Below are positions 1 through 8,188 of a DNA stretch of 34,789 nucleotides, one piece after another. Location of the stretch: the NCBI GenBank assembly GCA_018221135.1, contig JAAOYB010000010.1:1-34789 (forward strand), read 5' to 3'. Numbering within the stretch: the stretch's first letter is position 1; every line of letters starts with the position of its first letter. The notes under the pieces were generated by a model that saw only the letters and a program-made list of their open reading frames with translations, was not told the origin of the DNA and ran no database searches. A program made the translations under genes and the position numbers. Source of the stretch: Candidatus Woesearchaeota archaeon (GTDB taxonomy: Archaea > Nanobdellota > Nanobdellia > Woesearchaeales > BM511).

Positions 1-1
1 A

Positions 2-535
2 AAAGAAGGACCAAAAACAATACTATACGACCTTCGAAGCACTAAGCGAGTAAGAGAAATAATCAGTGAAAACAAAGGAAAACCAGTTAGGTGCAGGGTC
101 GGCCACGCTTTTATAAAAGAAGAAATGAGAAGATACAGCGCCGTATTCGCAGGAGAACTATCAGGACACTACTATTTCAAAGATAACTCAACTGCTGAGA
201 GCAGCTTACTAGCATGCATCCACGTACTAAACATCTTAAGCAACACCACAAAACCACTCTCAGAAATAGCTGGTGAAGTAAAGAAGTACAATCAATCAGG
301 AGAACTCAACTTCGAAGTCAAAGACAAAGACGAAGTAATAAGCAAAGTAAAAGAATACTACAAAGACTACGAACACGACTTCTTAGACGGAATAACCATC
401 GACTTAGATACTTGGTGGTTTAACATCCGAGCAAGCAACACAGAACCATACCTAAGACTTAACATAGAAGCAGATAACGACAGACTCCTTCGTGAAAAAA
501 CAAAGGAGTTAATGAGTCTTATAGAAAAACAATAA
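2..535 (+). CDS. manB: Phosphomannomutase/phosphoglucomutase family, C-terminal part (5' end outside window)
   Basis: The reading frame is open from base 2, so only the last 177 residues are present; the usual protein is about 450 aa. The segment reads YDLRSTKRV..CRVGHAFIKEEM.., then GELSGHYYFKD, the sugar-specificity loop of phosphohexomutases, and near the end FNIRASNTEPYLRLN, the phosphate-binding loop of domain 4. Known role of the family: interconverts hexose 1- and 6-phosphates for nucleotide-sugar synthesis. The GELSGH loop favours the mannose/glucose type over GlmM, but the exact substrate is not certain. The gene ends 7 bp before the TATA box of the next operon. Confidence 0.9.
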   Translation, partial: KEGPKTILYDLRSTKRVREIISENKGKPVRCRVGHAFIKEEMRRYSAVFAGELSGHYYFKDNSTAESSLLACIHVLNILSNTTKPLSEIAGEVKKYNQSGELNFEVKDKDEVISKVKEYYKDYEHDFLDGITIDLDTWWFNIRASNTEPYLRLNIEADNDRLLREKTKELMSLIEKQ

Positions 536-542
536 CAAAACC

Positions 543-552
543 TTTATAAATA
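543..552 (+). promoter_or_regulatory. TATA box of the rnp2-proteasome-exosome operon
   Basis: TTTATAAATA directly after the upstream stop codon. The expected start of transcription, about 25 nt downstream, falls on the ATG at 569. Confidence 0.7.
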
Positions 553-568
553 CCTCTCTTTTTCTAAG

Positions 569-706
569 ATGTCGAGGAGAGAGAAGAAAAGACGGAAAAA
601 AAAAGATTTAAAACAAAAATTAATAATACAAAAATATAATAAGATTTTATTTCTTCTCAAAAAAACAAAAAAACAATTATTTTTTTGTTGGCTAAAAAAA
701 GGATAA
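569..706 (+). CDS. Possible small, very basic protein (45 aa) heading the operon
   Basis: ATG at 569 lies 17-26 nt after the TATA box, so it would be a leaderless start, and the stop is 1 bp before the Pop5 ATG at 708. The product starts MSRREKKRRKKKDLKQ and is mostly Lys/Arg with a short hydrophobic C-terminal part. I do not recognise it. Many archaea have RNase P Rpp30 or ribosomal protein eL15 in this position; this is neither. It may be a real RNA-binding peptide, or just an AT-rich leader of the operon. Confidence 0.35.
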   Translation: MSRREKKRRKKKDLKQKLIIQKYNKILFLLKKTKKQLFFCWLKKG

Positions 707-707
707 G

Positions 708-1067
708 ATGGTTGATAAAACCAATAAGAAGACAAAGACGAAACCTCTAAGCCCAAGTCTTAGAGAGAAGAAAAGATACATACGATACGAAGTCTTATCA
801 GAGACGAAATTAAGCCAAGAAAAAATAGAGAAAGCAATAACTAAGAACACAAAAGCCTTAATAGGAGAGCTTAACCTCTCAAAAACAGGCATGATAATAC
901 TAAGAAACAAATACGACGAAGAAAAACAATCAGGGATAATAAAAGTGAATAACAAAAAAGTAGACGAAATAAAAACAGCGCTTGGACTAATAAAAAACGT
1001 AGATGACCAAGCAGTAATATTTACAACGACGAAAGTGAGCGGAATACTAAAAAAAGCCACGAACTAA
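708..1067 (+). CDS. rnp2: RNase P protein component 2 (Pop5/Rnp2)
   Basis: 119 aa. It matches archaeal Pop5 by LSPSLREKKRYIRYEVLSE at residues 14-32, the central LIGELNLSKTG, and the C-terminal ALGLIKNVDDQAVIF..VSGILKKA. Pop5 pairs with Rpp30 and assists catalysis by RNase P RNA in 5' processing of pre-tRNA. Its place just upstream of the proteasome alpha gene is the conserved archaeal order. The first ~13 residues are a Lys/Thr-rich extension. The partner gene rnp3 is not in this window. Confidence 0.87.
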   Translation: MVDKTNKKTKTKPLSPSLREKKRYIRYEVLSETKLSQEKIEKAITKNTKALIGELNLSKTGMIILRNKYDEEKQSGIIKVNNKKVDEIKTALGLIKNVDDQAVIFTTTKVSGILKKATN

Positions 1068-1090
1068 CATTTTTAGGAGGTAAAGAAATA

Positions 1091-1109
1091 AAATGCAACC
1101 AATGCAGCA
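1091..1109 (+). repeat. Copy 1 of a 19-bp direct repeat of the psmA start region
   Basis: aaatgcaaccaatgcagca occurs at 1091-1109 and again, exactly 100 bp later, at 1191-1209, where it is the real psmA start. The flanks just upstream are also alike (ggaggtaaagaaata versus gatgaggtaaaaagac). Confidence 0.9.
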
Positions 1110-1167
1110 AGCAAACAGAGTTTGGGCGTGCATCGTTGCATTTAGCACCTATAATATAAACGCTTAA
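1093..1167 (+). CDS. 24-codon upstream ORF, duplicated psmA start (uORF or fossil)
   Basis: It begins MQPMQQ, almost the same as psmA (MQPMQH), then diverges and stops at 1165-1167. It is preceded by AGGAGGT at 1075-1081, a stronger Shine-Dalgarno site than the one in front of psmA itself. Either a short translated leader upstream of the proteasome gene or the remnant of a 100-bp tandem duplication. The peptide resembles nothing I know. Confidence 0.35.
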   Translation: MQPMQQANRVWACIVAFSTYNINA

Positions 1168-1190
1168 AAACTAGATGAGGTAAAAAGACA

Positions 1191-1209
1191 AAATGCAACC
1201 AATGCAGCA
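1191..1209 (+). repeat. Copy 2 of the 19-bp direct repeat (psmA start)
   Basis: Identical to 1091-1109. It contains the psmA start codon at 1193. Confidence 0.9.
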
Positions 1210-1927
1210 CCAAATGATGGGGTACGACAGAGCGATAACGATGTTCTCGCCTGACGGAAGACTCCTGCAAGTAGAATACGCAAAGAAAACAGTAAGGCAA
1301 GGAAGCACAGCGATAGGCGTGGTATGCAAAGACGGCGTACTCTTAGTAGCAGATAAGAGGCTACCAGACAAATTAATCGTGTCAGAGTCAGTCGAAAAAA
1401 TATTTCAGATAGACGATCACTTAGTAGCAACCGCTGCGGGGATCATAAGCGACGCGCAAGTACTAATCGAGAGAGCCCAGATAAAAGCTCAACAACACAA
1501 AGTAACTTATGACACGCCAATAGACATAATCACAGTTGTTCGTGACATCGCGAGTTTAAAACAACTATGCACGCAAAGCGGAGGCCTTAGACCTTTTGGG
1601 GTCAGCCTACTAATAGCAGGCATCGACACAGATGGCAAGCCAAAACTATACGAGACAGACCCAACAGGGATATACTTCCAATACAAAGCAAAAGTCATCG
1701 GCGAAGGAGAACCTGAGATAGAACAAATTCTTTACAAAGAATACAAAGAAGACCTCTCAATTGACGACGCGCTAAACTTAACGATAAAAGCAATGATAAA
1801 AACTTTAAAAGAGAAGCTAAGCGATTCAAGAATCGACGCGGCTTACATCGATGCCAAAACAAAGAAATACCAAAAAGTAGACAGAGCCAAGATAGGCAAA
1901 GTAATCAGCAGCCACCAAAAAAAATAA
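1193..1927 (+). CDS. psmA: 20S proteasome alpha subunit
   Basis: 244 aa, full length. Residues 10-30 carry the alpha-subunit signature GYDRAITMFSPDGRLLQVEYA, followed by the Ntn-hydrolase fold (GSTAIGVVCKDGVLLVADKR). Alpha subunits form the outer, non-catalytic rings of the 20S core and gate substrate entry; the YDR gate motif is present. The N-terminal methionines at 1, 4, 8 and 9 leave the exact start open. It lies in the conserved rnp2-psmA-SBDS-exosome operon, which ties RNA and protein turnover to translation. No beta subunit is in this window. Confidence 0.97.
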   Translation: MQPMQHQMMGYDRAITMFSPDGRLLQVEYAKKTVRQGSTAIGVVCKDGVLLVADKRLPDKLIVSESVEKIFQIDDHLVATAAGIISDAQVLIERAQIKAQQHKVTYDTPIDIITVVRDIASLKQLCTQSGGLRPFGVSLLIAGIDTDGKPKLYETDPTGIYFQYKAKVIGEGEPEIEQILYKEYKEDLSIDDALNLTIKAMIKTLKEKLSDSRIDAAYIDAKTKKYQKVDRAKIGKVISSHQKK

Positions 1928-1935
1928 TTTAGAAG

Positions 1936-2661
1936 ATGACAGCAAGGATAACATTCGACCACGAAAGAGTAAGTTTTAACTTAGCAAAACTAAAACGAGG
2001 CGGAGAAAACTTCGAGGTAGCAATCATACCAGAAAAAATTATTTCTTACAAAGAAAAAAAAGATTCTAAAATACCTGTCGAGGAGTTGATTAAAAGCCAA
2101 GAAATCTTTGCAGACGTAAAAAAAGGACTCATAGCAAAAAAAGAGAACTTAAACCAAGCGTTTGGAACATCTGATGTCTTGGAAGTGGCTAAGAAAATCA
2201 TTGACGAAGGAGAAATCCAATTCACACAAGAATACAGAGACAAATTACTAATAGAAAAAAAGAATAAGATCATAGACACAATCCACAAAAAAGGAGTGGA
2301 CCCAAAAACTGGGTTGCCACACCCAACTACGAGGATACAAAACGCGTTTGACGAAGCAAAAATCAAGATTGACTACTTTAAAAGTGCAGAAGAACAAATA
2401 GATGAAATAGTAAAGAAGATACGAGTAGTCCTGCCGATTCGCTTCGAAAAACTAAAAGTGTGGCTCAACATACCAAACACGTACGCATCCAGGATTTACG
2501 GATTACTATCAACGTACGGCGACGTATTAGAGCAAGCGTGGCAAAACGACGGAGGACTCATAACAACTATAGAGATCCCAAGCGGGGTCCAAGAAGAATT
2601 CTTCGACAAAATAAACAGTTTAAGCCACGGACAAATACAAAGCAAAAAAATAGAAGACTAA
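1936..2661 (+). CDS. Ribosome maturation protein SBDS/Sdo1
   Basis: 241 aa, the usual archaeal length. It begins with the N-terminal FYSH domain (VSFNLAKLKRGGENFEVAI), continues with the helical middle (EGEIQFTQEYRDKLL; GVDPKTGLPHPTTRIQNAF), and ends with a ferredoxin-like domain (VLPIRFEKLKVWLNIP). In eukaryotes SBDS releases eIF6 from the 60S subunit; archaeal homologues are thought to act in large-subunit maturation. It starts 8 bp after psmA in the same operon. Confidence 0.95.
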   Translation: MTARITFDHERVSFNLAKLKRGGENFEVAIIPEKIISYKEKKDSKIPVEELIKSQEIFADVKKGLIAKKENLNQAFGTSDVLEVAKKIIDEGEIQFTQEYRDKLLIEKKNKIIDTIHKKGVDPKTGLPHPTTRIQNAFDEAKIKIDYFKSAEEQIDEIVKKIRVVLPIRFEKLKVWLNIPNTYASRIYGLLSTYGDVLEQAWQNDGGLITTIEIPSGVQEEFFDKINSLSHGQIQSKKIED

Positions 2662-2718
2662 AAAAACAAAACAAAATATTCATAAAAGAAATATTTGGAG
2701 AAAAAAAAACGAATTAAA

Positions 2719-3450
2719 ATGGGAGAATTAATAGCAAAAGAAAAAGAAGTCGTCGTCCCAGGCGAAGTAATAGCCAAAGGAATGGAATACTTACCAAGCC
2801 ACGGAACATACAGAAAAGACGAAAACATAATAGCCAACAGGCTAGGAATACTATTCATAGACGGAAAAGTCATAAAGACAATACCTGTTAGTGGACGGTA
2901 CCACCCAAGAAGAAAAGACACAATAATCGCAAAAGTAATCGATATAAGCATGAATGGTTGGAGAGTAGACACAAACAGTGCTTACTCAGCTATGCTAAGC
3001 GTAAAAGACGCTACTAACGAGTTTATTAGAAAAGGCGAAGACCTAACAAGGTACTTTGACATCGGAGACTACCTGACTTGCCAAATAATACAAGTAACAA
3101 GCCAGAAACTAGTCGACGTAACCCTTAAAGCCCCTGGGCTTAGAAAACTAGGCAAAGGCAGGATAATCGAAGTAAAAACTCATAAAGTACCAAGGATCAT
3201 CGGAAAACAAGGAAGCATGGTCTCAATGATAAAAAACGAGACGAAAACCCAGATAGTAGTCGGACAAAACGGCATGGTATGGATATCAGGAAGCCAACCC
3301 CAAGATGAGATCCTAGCAATAAAAGCTATCCGCTTAATCGAAGAACAAAGCCATATTAGTGGCTTAACAGACCGCATAAGCGAATTGTTAAAAAAAGACA
3401 ATAAGAAAAAAGAAACAAAGACAGAAGTAAAAACAGAAGATAAAAAATAA
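2719..3450 (+). CDS. rrp4: Exosome cap subunit Rrp4 (S1-KH)
   Basis: 243 aa from ATG 2719. Order: N-terminal domain (VVPGEVIAKGMEYLPSHGTY), S1 domain around residues 55-135 (GWRVDTNSAYSAML..DIGDYLTCQI), and a KH domain with IIGKQGSM at about residues 158-165. A lysine-rich tail follows. Rrp4 forms the RNA-binding cap over the Rrp41-Rrp42 hexamer. An in-frame TTG at 2695 would add eight basic residues; the ATG fits the usual family start better, although GGAG at 2697-2700 is rather far from it. Confidence 0.94.
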   Translation: MGELIAKEKEVVVPGEVIAKGMEYLPSHGTYRKDENIIANRLGILFIDGKVIKTIPVSGRYHPRRKDTIIAKVIDISMNGWRVDTNSAYSAMLSVKDATNEFIRKGEDLTRYFDIGDYLTCQIIQVTSQKLVDVTLKAPGLRKLGKGRIIEVKTHKVPRIIGKQGSMVSMIKNETKTQIVVGQNGMVWISGSQPQDEILAIKAIRLIEEQSHISGLTDRISELLKKDNKKKETKTEVKTEDKK

Positions 3451-3479
3451 TTATTATATGAGGAAACAAAAAGATAAAA

Positions 3480-4196
3480 ATGGCTTATACAAAAAGACAT
3501 GATAACAGGAAAATGGACGAGACCAGACCAATAGAAGCGAAGGTCGGAGTCATAAAAAGAGCTCACGGAAGCGCTTATTTCAAGATAGGCGACACAATAG
3601 CATACGCTGCTGTGTACGGGCCAAGAGAACTACACCCAAAATTTATGCAGAACCCCGAGAGAGGAATACTAAGAGTTAAGTACAACATGCTCCCATTCAG
3701 CGGGCAAGGCGACAGAGTAAGACCTGGTCCTAATAGGAGATCAAAAGAAATAGCTTTAGTAACACAACACGCACTAGAACCAGTGCTGAACTTAGAAGAC
3801 TTCCCAAACAGCGTAGTTGACGTACTAATCGAATTCCCACAAACCGATGCTGGGAGTAGGTGCGCAGGTATATGCGCGGCTAGCATGGCATTAGCAGACG
3901 CAGGGATAACAATGAAAGACTTAGTACCATCAATCGGTATTGGTAGAGTCGGAAAACAAATGCTGGTAGACCTCGACTATTACGAAGAGGCTTACGAAGA
4001 AGAAAGCGTAGCAGACATCCCATTAGCAATGATTCCAACAACCGAGGAGTTCACACTATTGCAAATGGATGGCGACGTCACAAAAGAACAATTAAAAGAA
4101 GCATTAATACTTGGGAAAAAAGCGTGCCACAACATAAAAAAAGTTATGACAACTGCTATAAAACAAAAATTCCAAGAAGGAGTGAAGAAAAAATGA
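3480..4196 (+). CDS. rrp41: Exosome catalytic subunit Rrp41 (RNase PH fold)
   Basis: 238 aa. RNase PH-type 3'-5' phosphorolytic exoribonuclease. It shows RHDNRKMDETRPIEAKVGV near the N-terminus, the basic RNA-binding stretch around 79-90, TDAGSR at 122-127 for phosphate binding, and the acidic active-site candidates D179 (VADIP) and D197 (LLQMDGDV). In the archaeal exosome Rrp41 is active only together with Rrp42, encoded immediately downstream with a 4-bp ATGA overlap. Confidence 0.97.
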   Translation: MAYTKRHDNRKMDETRPIEAKVGVIKRAHGSAYFKIGDTIAYAAVYGPRELHPKFMQNPERGILRVKYNMLPFSGQGDRVRPGPNRRSKEIALVTQHALEPVLNLEDFPNSVVDVLIEFPQTDAGSRCAGICAASMALADAGITMKDLVPSIGIGRVGKQMLVDLDYYEEAYEEESVADIPLAMIPTTEEFTLLQMDGDVTKEQLKEALILGKKACHNIKKVMTTAIKQKFQEGVKKK

Positions 4197-4972
4197 GTAA
4201 TAACATAGCAATATTTAACGATTACCTAAGTAAAGGAATCAGGTTTGACGGAAGACGACTTGACGAGATAAGAGAAGTTGAGGTAACAACTGATGTTTCA
4301 AAAACAGCCGAGGGAAGCGCGCACGTCAAAATAGGCGACACAGAAGTCATGGTAGGAGTAAAACTAGGACTAGGAACGCCGTACCCAGACACCCCAAACG
4401 AAGGAGCCTTAATGATAGGAGCAGAGTTCTCCCCACTAGCAAGCCCTGATTTCGAAAGCGGGCCTCCAGGGATAGAATCAATCGAGTTATCAAGAGTAAT
4501 CGATAGAGGGATTAGAGAATCAAAAGCAATAGATAACAAGAAACTATGCATAACTAAAGGAGAAAAAGTCTGGATGGTACTAGTAGACATAGTGCCTTTA
4601 AACGACGACGGAAACTTACTCGACGCCGCCGGCCTTGGAACCATCGCAGCTCTCAAAACCACTTATTTCCCCGAGTTTGACGGAGTAACAGTTGATTATA
4701 AGAAGAAAACAAAGAACAAACTACCCCTTACTAAGGAGCCAATCCCTTTAACAATATATAAGATAGGGGACAAATTATTTGTGGACCCAGCAATTGACGA
4801 AGCTGATTACTACGATGCTAGACTTACAGTTACTAGCCTTGAAGACGGCACTATTTGCGCTTTGCAAAAAGGAGGCATCAAGCCATTAACAACTGAGCAA
4901 ATAGATGAGATGGTGGCTTTAGCTTTAAAGAAAGCCCCTGAGTTCAGGAAAAAGATAGGTGGTAAGAAATGA
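4193..4972 (+). CDS. rrp42: Exosome structural subunit Rrp42
   Basis: 259 aa. The start at 4193 overlaps the rrp41 stop as ATGA and gives the normal N-terminus MSNNIAIFNDYLSKGIRFDG; a start further upstream would run inside rrp41. RNase PH fold with DGRRLDEIREVEV, EGSAHVKIGDTEVMVGVK and LLDAAGLGTIAALK. Rrp42 completes the ring and part of the RNA-binding path but lacks the catalytic aspartates. Coupled both to rrp41 and, through another ATGA overlap, to rpoK. Confidence 0.97.
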   Translation: MSNNIAIFNDYLSKGIRFDGRRLDEIREVEVTTDVSKTAEGSAHVKIGDTEVMVGVKLGLGTPYPDTPNEGALMIGAEFSPLASPDFESGPPGIESIELSRVIDRGIRESKAIDNKKLCITKGEKVWMVLVDIVPLNDDGNLLDAAGLGTIAALKTTYFPEFDGVTVDYKKKTKNKLPLTKEPIPLTIYKIGDKLFVDPAIDEADYYDARLTVTSLEDGTICALQKGGIKPLTTEQIDEMVALALKKAPEFRKKIGGKK

Positions 4973-5199
4973 GTAAGAAGAAATCTGAGGAAACAATAGT
5001 TTTTACTAAGTACGAAAAAGCGCGCCTCATCGGGAGTCGCGCTCTTCAACTATCAATGGGAGCACCAATGACCATTAAGCTTAGCAAAAAACAACTTGAA
5101 GAAATCAGATACAACCCTATCGAGATAGCTAAGCTCGAATACGACTCAGGCGACATCCCAATAACTGTTAGGCGACCAACAAAAAACGAAGAAAAATAA
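4969..5199 (+). CDS. rpoK: DNA-directed RNA polymerase subunit K (Rpo6/omega homologue)
   Basis: 76 aa. TKYEKARLIGSRALQLSMGAP followed by NPIEIAKLEYDSGDIPITVRRP is the RpoK/RPB6/omega signature; it helps clamp and assemble the largest polymerase subunit. The ATGA overlap with rrp42 makes it the last gene of this operon. In many archaea eL43 (L37Ae) and RpoP follow rrp42, so RpoK in this place is a local rearrangement. Confidence 0.92.
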   Translation: MSKKKSEETIVFTKYEKARLIGSRALQLSMGAPMTIKLSKKQLEEIRYNPIEIAKLEYDSGDIPITVRRPTKNEEK

Positions 5200-5201
5200 A
5201 A

Positions 5202-5240
5202 TATTTTTTTTCTCTTATTCTTTTTTAAAATTTATTTTTT
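5202..5240. terminator. T-rich terminator region between convergent genes
   Basis: The 41 bp between the rpoK and thermosome stops are almost all T and A on the + strand (TTTTTTTT at 5206-5213 and TTTTTT near 5222). Oligo-U tracts fit archaeal intrinsic termination for the rightward operon. No hairpin is evident. Confidence 0.45.
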
Positions 5241-6872
5241 TTACATGCCCATCTCGTTAGGCATACCTTGAGGCGGAGGCATCTCAGGACCTGAGGCTAT
5301 GACGTCATCGATTCTAAGTATCATAACAGCTACTTCTGCAGCGCTACTAATAGCTTGCGTCTTATTTTTTAAAGGCTCAATTATGCCCTTATCATACGCG
5401 TTTATTATCTTGCCGCTAAAGACGTCAACGCCGCTATTAGGCTTATTATTTTTATGACTTGCTACTAACTCAGCTAACACGTTTATTTGGTCTAAGCCAG
5501 CGTTCTCAGCTAAGGTTTTCGGGATGATTTCTAAGCTCTCTGAGAAAGCATTAACAGCTAATTGTTCACGACCACTAAGAGTGTTCGCGTATTCTGCTAG
5601 TTGGAGGCTGAGCCCTATCTCTGACGCCGCTGCTCCGGCTACGACTCTACCATCACTAATAGTCGCTGATACGACTCCTACAGCGTCTTCTAACGCTCTT
5701 TTAACCTCGTCTATTACGTGTTCTGTGCTTCCACGAACAAGGATTGTGACGCTCTTTGCGTTTTTGCACTCACGTATAAATATCATGTTCTCATCGCCGA
5801 CTCTCTCCTCAGCTACTAATCCGCTGCTTCCAAGAATACTGCTTTCGGCGTCGTCGATGCTAGTAAGTATCTTTGCACCTGTTGCTTTCGAGATTTTTTC
5901 TAAGTCTGTTTTTGAGATCCTCCTAACTGCTAAGACGCCATTCTTTGCTAGTAAGTATTGTGCTAAGTCATCGATTCCTTTCTGACAAAAAACTGTGTTA
6001 GCACCGCTGCTAACTACTTTGTCAACGATTTTTCTTATCATGTTCTCTTCCATATCCAAGAATTCTTGTAATCGCGCTGGGTCGTTAATATTTATTTTAG
6101 CGTCTGTCTCAGTATCTCGAATCTCTAATGGTGTGTCGAGAAGTAAAATCTTTGGGTTCCTTACTTTTTTGGGCATCTCAGGATGCACTCTTTCTTTGTC
6201 TAACACTATTCCTTCTATGAGTTCTGTGTCATCAACGCTTTTCCCGGTTCTCTTCTCAATTTTTACGTCGCTAAGATCAATGCTCACACCGCCGTTTTCT
6301 TCTTTTACAACGACGTCAAGCACTGCTTTTATCACGATGTTTGAGAGTTTTTCTTTACTAGTCTCCGCACCCTTTCCAGTCATGGCAGTGTTGGCTACTT
6401 TGAACAATAACTCTTTATCACTGACATCTATCTTCTTTGAGGATGATTCTAAGAACTCCACAGCTTTCTTCGCAGCTAATCTATAACCTTTAACAATCAC
6501 GGTGGGATGAATGTTGTTTTCTAGCAAATCCTCAGCTTTTTTTAATAACTCCCCTGCCAGTACCACTGCTGTCGTGGTGCCGTCCCCGACTTCTTCTTCT
6601 TGAGTCTTAGCGACTTCTACTAGCATCTTGGCGGCGGGGTGCTCGATTTGCATCTCTTTTAATATGGTGACGCCATCATTAGTGACTATTACGTCTCCTA
6701 ATGTGTCCACGAGCATTTTGTCCATGCCTTTAGGACCAAGAGTCGTCCTTATAGTTTCGCCTACGAGTTTCGCTGCTAATATATTGTTTTTTTGTGCGTT
6801 TCTCCCAGTTTCCCTATTAGTGTTCTCTGGCAAGATATATATTGGTTGTACGTTCGGATTATTAGTATTCAT
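5241..6872 (-). CDS. thsA: Thermosome subunit (group II chaperonin)
   Basis: 543 aa, full length. ATP-dependent protein-folding chaperonin forming a double ring. It has [14 protein letters not shown] and [10 protein letters not shown] near the N-terminus, the ATPase motif [15 protein letters not shown] around residue 97, the apical domain in the middle, and a C-terminus ending in Met/Pro/Gly-rich [12 protein letters not shown]. The start is supported by GAGGGG upstream and a minus-strand TATA box at 6934-6941. A single-gene transcription unit. Confidence 0.97.
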   Translation of the reverse strand: MNTNNPNVQPIYILPENTNRETGRNAQKNNILAAKLVGETIRTTLGPKGMDKMLVDTLGDVIVTNDGVTILKEMQIEHPAAKMLVEVAKTQEEEVGDGTTTAVVLAGELLKKAEDLLENNIHPTVIVKGYRLAAKKAVEFLESSSKKIDVSDKELLFKVANTAMTGKGAETSKEKLSNIVIKAVLDVVVKEENGGVSIDLSDVKIEKRTGKSVDDTELIEGIVLDKERVHPEMPKKVRNPKILLLDTPLEIRDTETDAKININDPARLQEFLDMEENMIRKIVDKVVSSGANTVFCQKGIDDLAQYLLAKNGVLAVRRISKTDLEKISKATGAKILTSIDDAESSILGSSGLVAEERVGDENMIFIRECKNAKSVTILVRGSTEHVIDEVKRALEDAVGVVSATISDGRVVAGAAASEIGLSLQLAEYANTLSGREQLAVNAFSESLEIIPKTLAENAGLDQINVLAELVASHKNNKPNSGVDVFSGKIINAYDKGIIEPLKNKTQAISSAAEVAVMILRIDDVIASGPEMPPPQGMPNEMGM

Positions 6873-6933
6873 GTTTTTTTATTCCCCTCAGCCATAATCA
6901 AATTCCTTATATTTTTTTGGAGTACTCGTTTTT

Positions 6934-6941
6934 TATTTAAA
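6934..6941 (-). promoter_or_regulatory. TATA box for the thermosome gene
   Basis: TTTAAATA on the minus strand. Transcription start is expected near 6912, giving a ~40-nt leader that holds the GAGGGG site. Confidence 0.65.
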
Positions 6942-6975
6942 CCTTACGCCTAAAAACCCACTAAAAACAATAAGA

Positions 6976-6986
6976 TTTTTATATAA
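6976..6986 (+). promoter_or_regulatory. TATA box for the acidic small protein
   Basis: TTTTTATATAA centred ~27 nt before the ATG at 7008, indicating a leaderless transcript. Confidence 0.65.
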
Positions 6987-7007
6987 CCTATTTCCAACCA
7001 AGGTTTT

Positions 7008-7208
7008 ATGGCAGAAGAATATCATGACGAGTCTTACGACGACGCCGTCGATTACACTAAGCCAGAAGAAGACTGGGAAGAAAAAGCCGAGAACGATTCG
7101 TTAAGCCCTGAAGAAGAAGCTTTTATGAAAGGTTATGACGAAGCAACAGAGAGCGACGACGAGGACGACAAAGAAGACGACAAAGAAGACGAAGACCCCG
7201 TCATCTAA
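7008..7208 (+). CDS. Small, highly acidic protein (66 aa)
   Basis: About half of the residues are Asp/Glu, ending in alternating Asp/Glu/Lys (EDDKEDDKEDEDPVI). The middle holds a more defined LSPEEEAFMKGYDEA segment that may be a short helix. No membrane segment and no cysteines. No function is recognised; such proteins are often chaperone or nucleic-acid-protein partners, but nothing here proves that. Own TATA box and leaderless start; it stands alone between the divergent thermosome gene and a membrane protein gene. Confidence 0.75.
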   Translation: MAEEYHDESYDDAVDYTKPEEDWEEKAENDSLSPEEEAFMKGYDEATESDDEDDKEDDKEDEDPVI

Positions 7209-7247
7209 AAACTGTTTTTCTTATAATTTTTTTGTTTAATAATAAAG

Positions 7248-7255
7248 TTTTTATA
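7248..7255 (+). promoter_or_regulatory. TATA box for the 7282 membrane protein
   Basis: TTTTTATA(C) about 30 nt before the ATG. Confidence 0.5.
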
Positions 7256-7281
7256 CTCGCAAGCTTCAAAGTACTCGTAGA

Positions 7282-8139
7282 ATGTCTAAAGCCAAAAAGT
7301 TTTTTGAGACTGTTACTAAGAGTTTCTTGCCTCAAAAATACAAGTCATTAATAAGTGGTTCTAATCGGGGCGCGTTATCATACATCTTAGTATTAGTATT
7401 AACTTATTGTTTTCTAAACAGCGTGTTCTACACCCCTCAAATAACGAGTTTTTATAAGAATTTTGACGAGAACTTAGAAGGAATAAAAAACATTTACGTC
7501 TCGCTAAATGTTGAGACTAACTCATCTCTAAAAATCCTGGAAAAACCTTTAATAGTAATTGATTCAAGCGCTAACACCACAAGTGATGAGTACTTATTAA
7601 TAACTGGTGACGCTTATTATAAGAAAGGATTATTCACATATAAGAATACGAGCCTAAAAAACATTGATTTATTAAAGACTCTAAAAGATTCTAAGACGAA
7701 GATAACTTTGTTCTTAGTGTTATTGATTCCTACTCTCTTCTTTTTTTACTACGTCCTAAAATTATTGAGTTTAGCTGCGCTGGTCTTGGTATGTTTCTTC
7801 TTGGTTTTTTTGGTCACTAACTTTTTTGAGCACAAAACCAAGCCAAGAACGCTGCTCTTAGCAAGTATTTATTCACTCACACCATACCTTGTTCTAAGCT
7901 TATTGTTGCGTTTTGAGACTAAAATCACTAGTTACTTTGCAATCCTCATATATTTCTCGTGGTACGTCGTCGTGGTTTACTTATTAAAAGGAGAAAAAAT
8001 AACGAAAAGCAAAGGTCTAAGAACCCATAAACCTTTAAGTGGGGGGAAAACAGTGTATTTTAAGAAGAAACCCTCGAGTGGGGGCGACACCGTTAGTGAG
8101 CGAGACATGGAGAAAATAAACAAGTTATTAAAAAAATAA
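7282..8139 (+). CDS. Membrane protein, DUF1189-like layout
   Basis: 285 aa. N-terminal cytoplasmic stretch with FLPQKYKSLI, one membrane segment at about residues 32-50, an extracytoplasmic domain (~residues 55-145) with an N-glycosylation-type NTT, then four clustered hydrophobic segments (about 148-250) and a Lys/Ser/Gly-rich tail. The arrangement (Phe/Leu-rich start, one TM, soluble domain, TM bundle) recalls DUF1189 proteins of unknown function; I hold this loosely. Own promoter; the gene ends ~50 bp before the transporter gene. Confidence 0.7.
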   Translation: MSKAKKFFETVTKSFLPQKYKSLISGSNRGALSYILVLVLTYCFLNSVFYTPQITSFYKNFDENLEGIKNIYVSLNVETNSSLKILEKPLIVIDSSANTTSDEYLLITGDAYYKKGLFTYKNTSLKNIDLLKTLKDSKTKITLFLVLLIPTLFFFYYVLKLLSLAALVLVCFFLVFLVTNFFEHKTKPRTLLLASIYSLTPYLVLSLLLRFETKITSYFAILIYFSWYVVVVYLLKGEKITKSKGLRTHKPLSGGKTVYFKKKPSSGGDTVSERDMEKINKLLKK

Positions 8140-8145
8140 AAAAGC

Positions 8146-8151
8146 TTATAA
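8146..8151 (+). promoter_or_regulatory. TATA element for the AI-2E family gene
   Basis: TTATAA (in aagcttataag). The expected start near 8172 leaves a short leader containing GGTGAG just before 8189. Confidence 0.5.
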
Positions 8152-8188
8152 GAAAAAGACAATACTTGATAGGTGAGGTGAGCGTAAA

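Noticed and set aside
2460-2717. 85-aa Arg/Lys-rich + strand ORF that looks like a ribosomal protein
   Set aside because: It lies inside the well-conserved SBDS gene in another frame and starts with GTG; its basic composition follows from A-rich codons read out of frame.
4124-4192. Longer N-terminus for Rrp42
   Set aside because: The extra 23 residues overlap rrp41; ATG 4193 gives the ATGA overlap and the normal family start.
5524-6897. Three long + strand ORFs opposite the thermosome
   Set aside because: Antisense shadows of a highly conserved gene; Ser/Leu-rich low-complexity products without motifs or ribosome sites.
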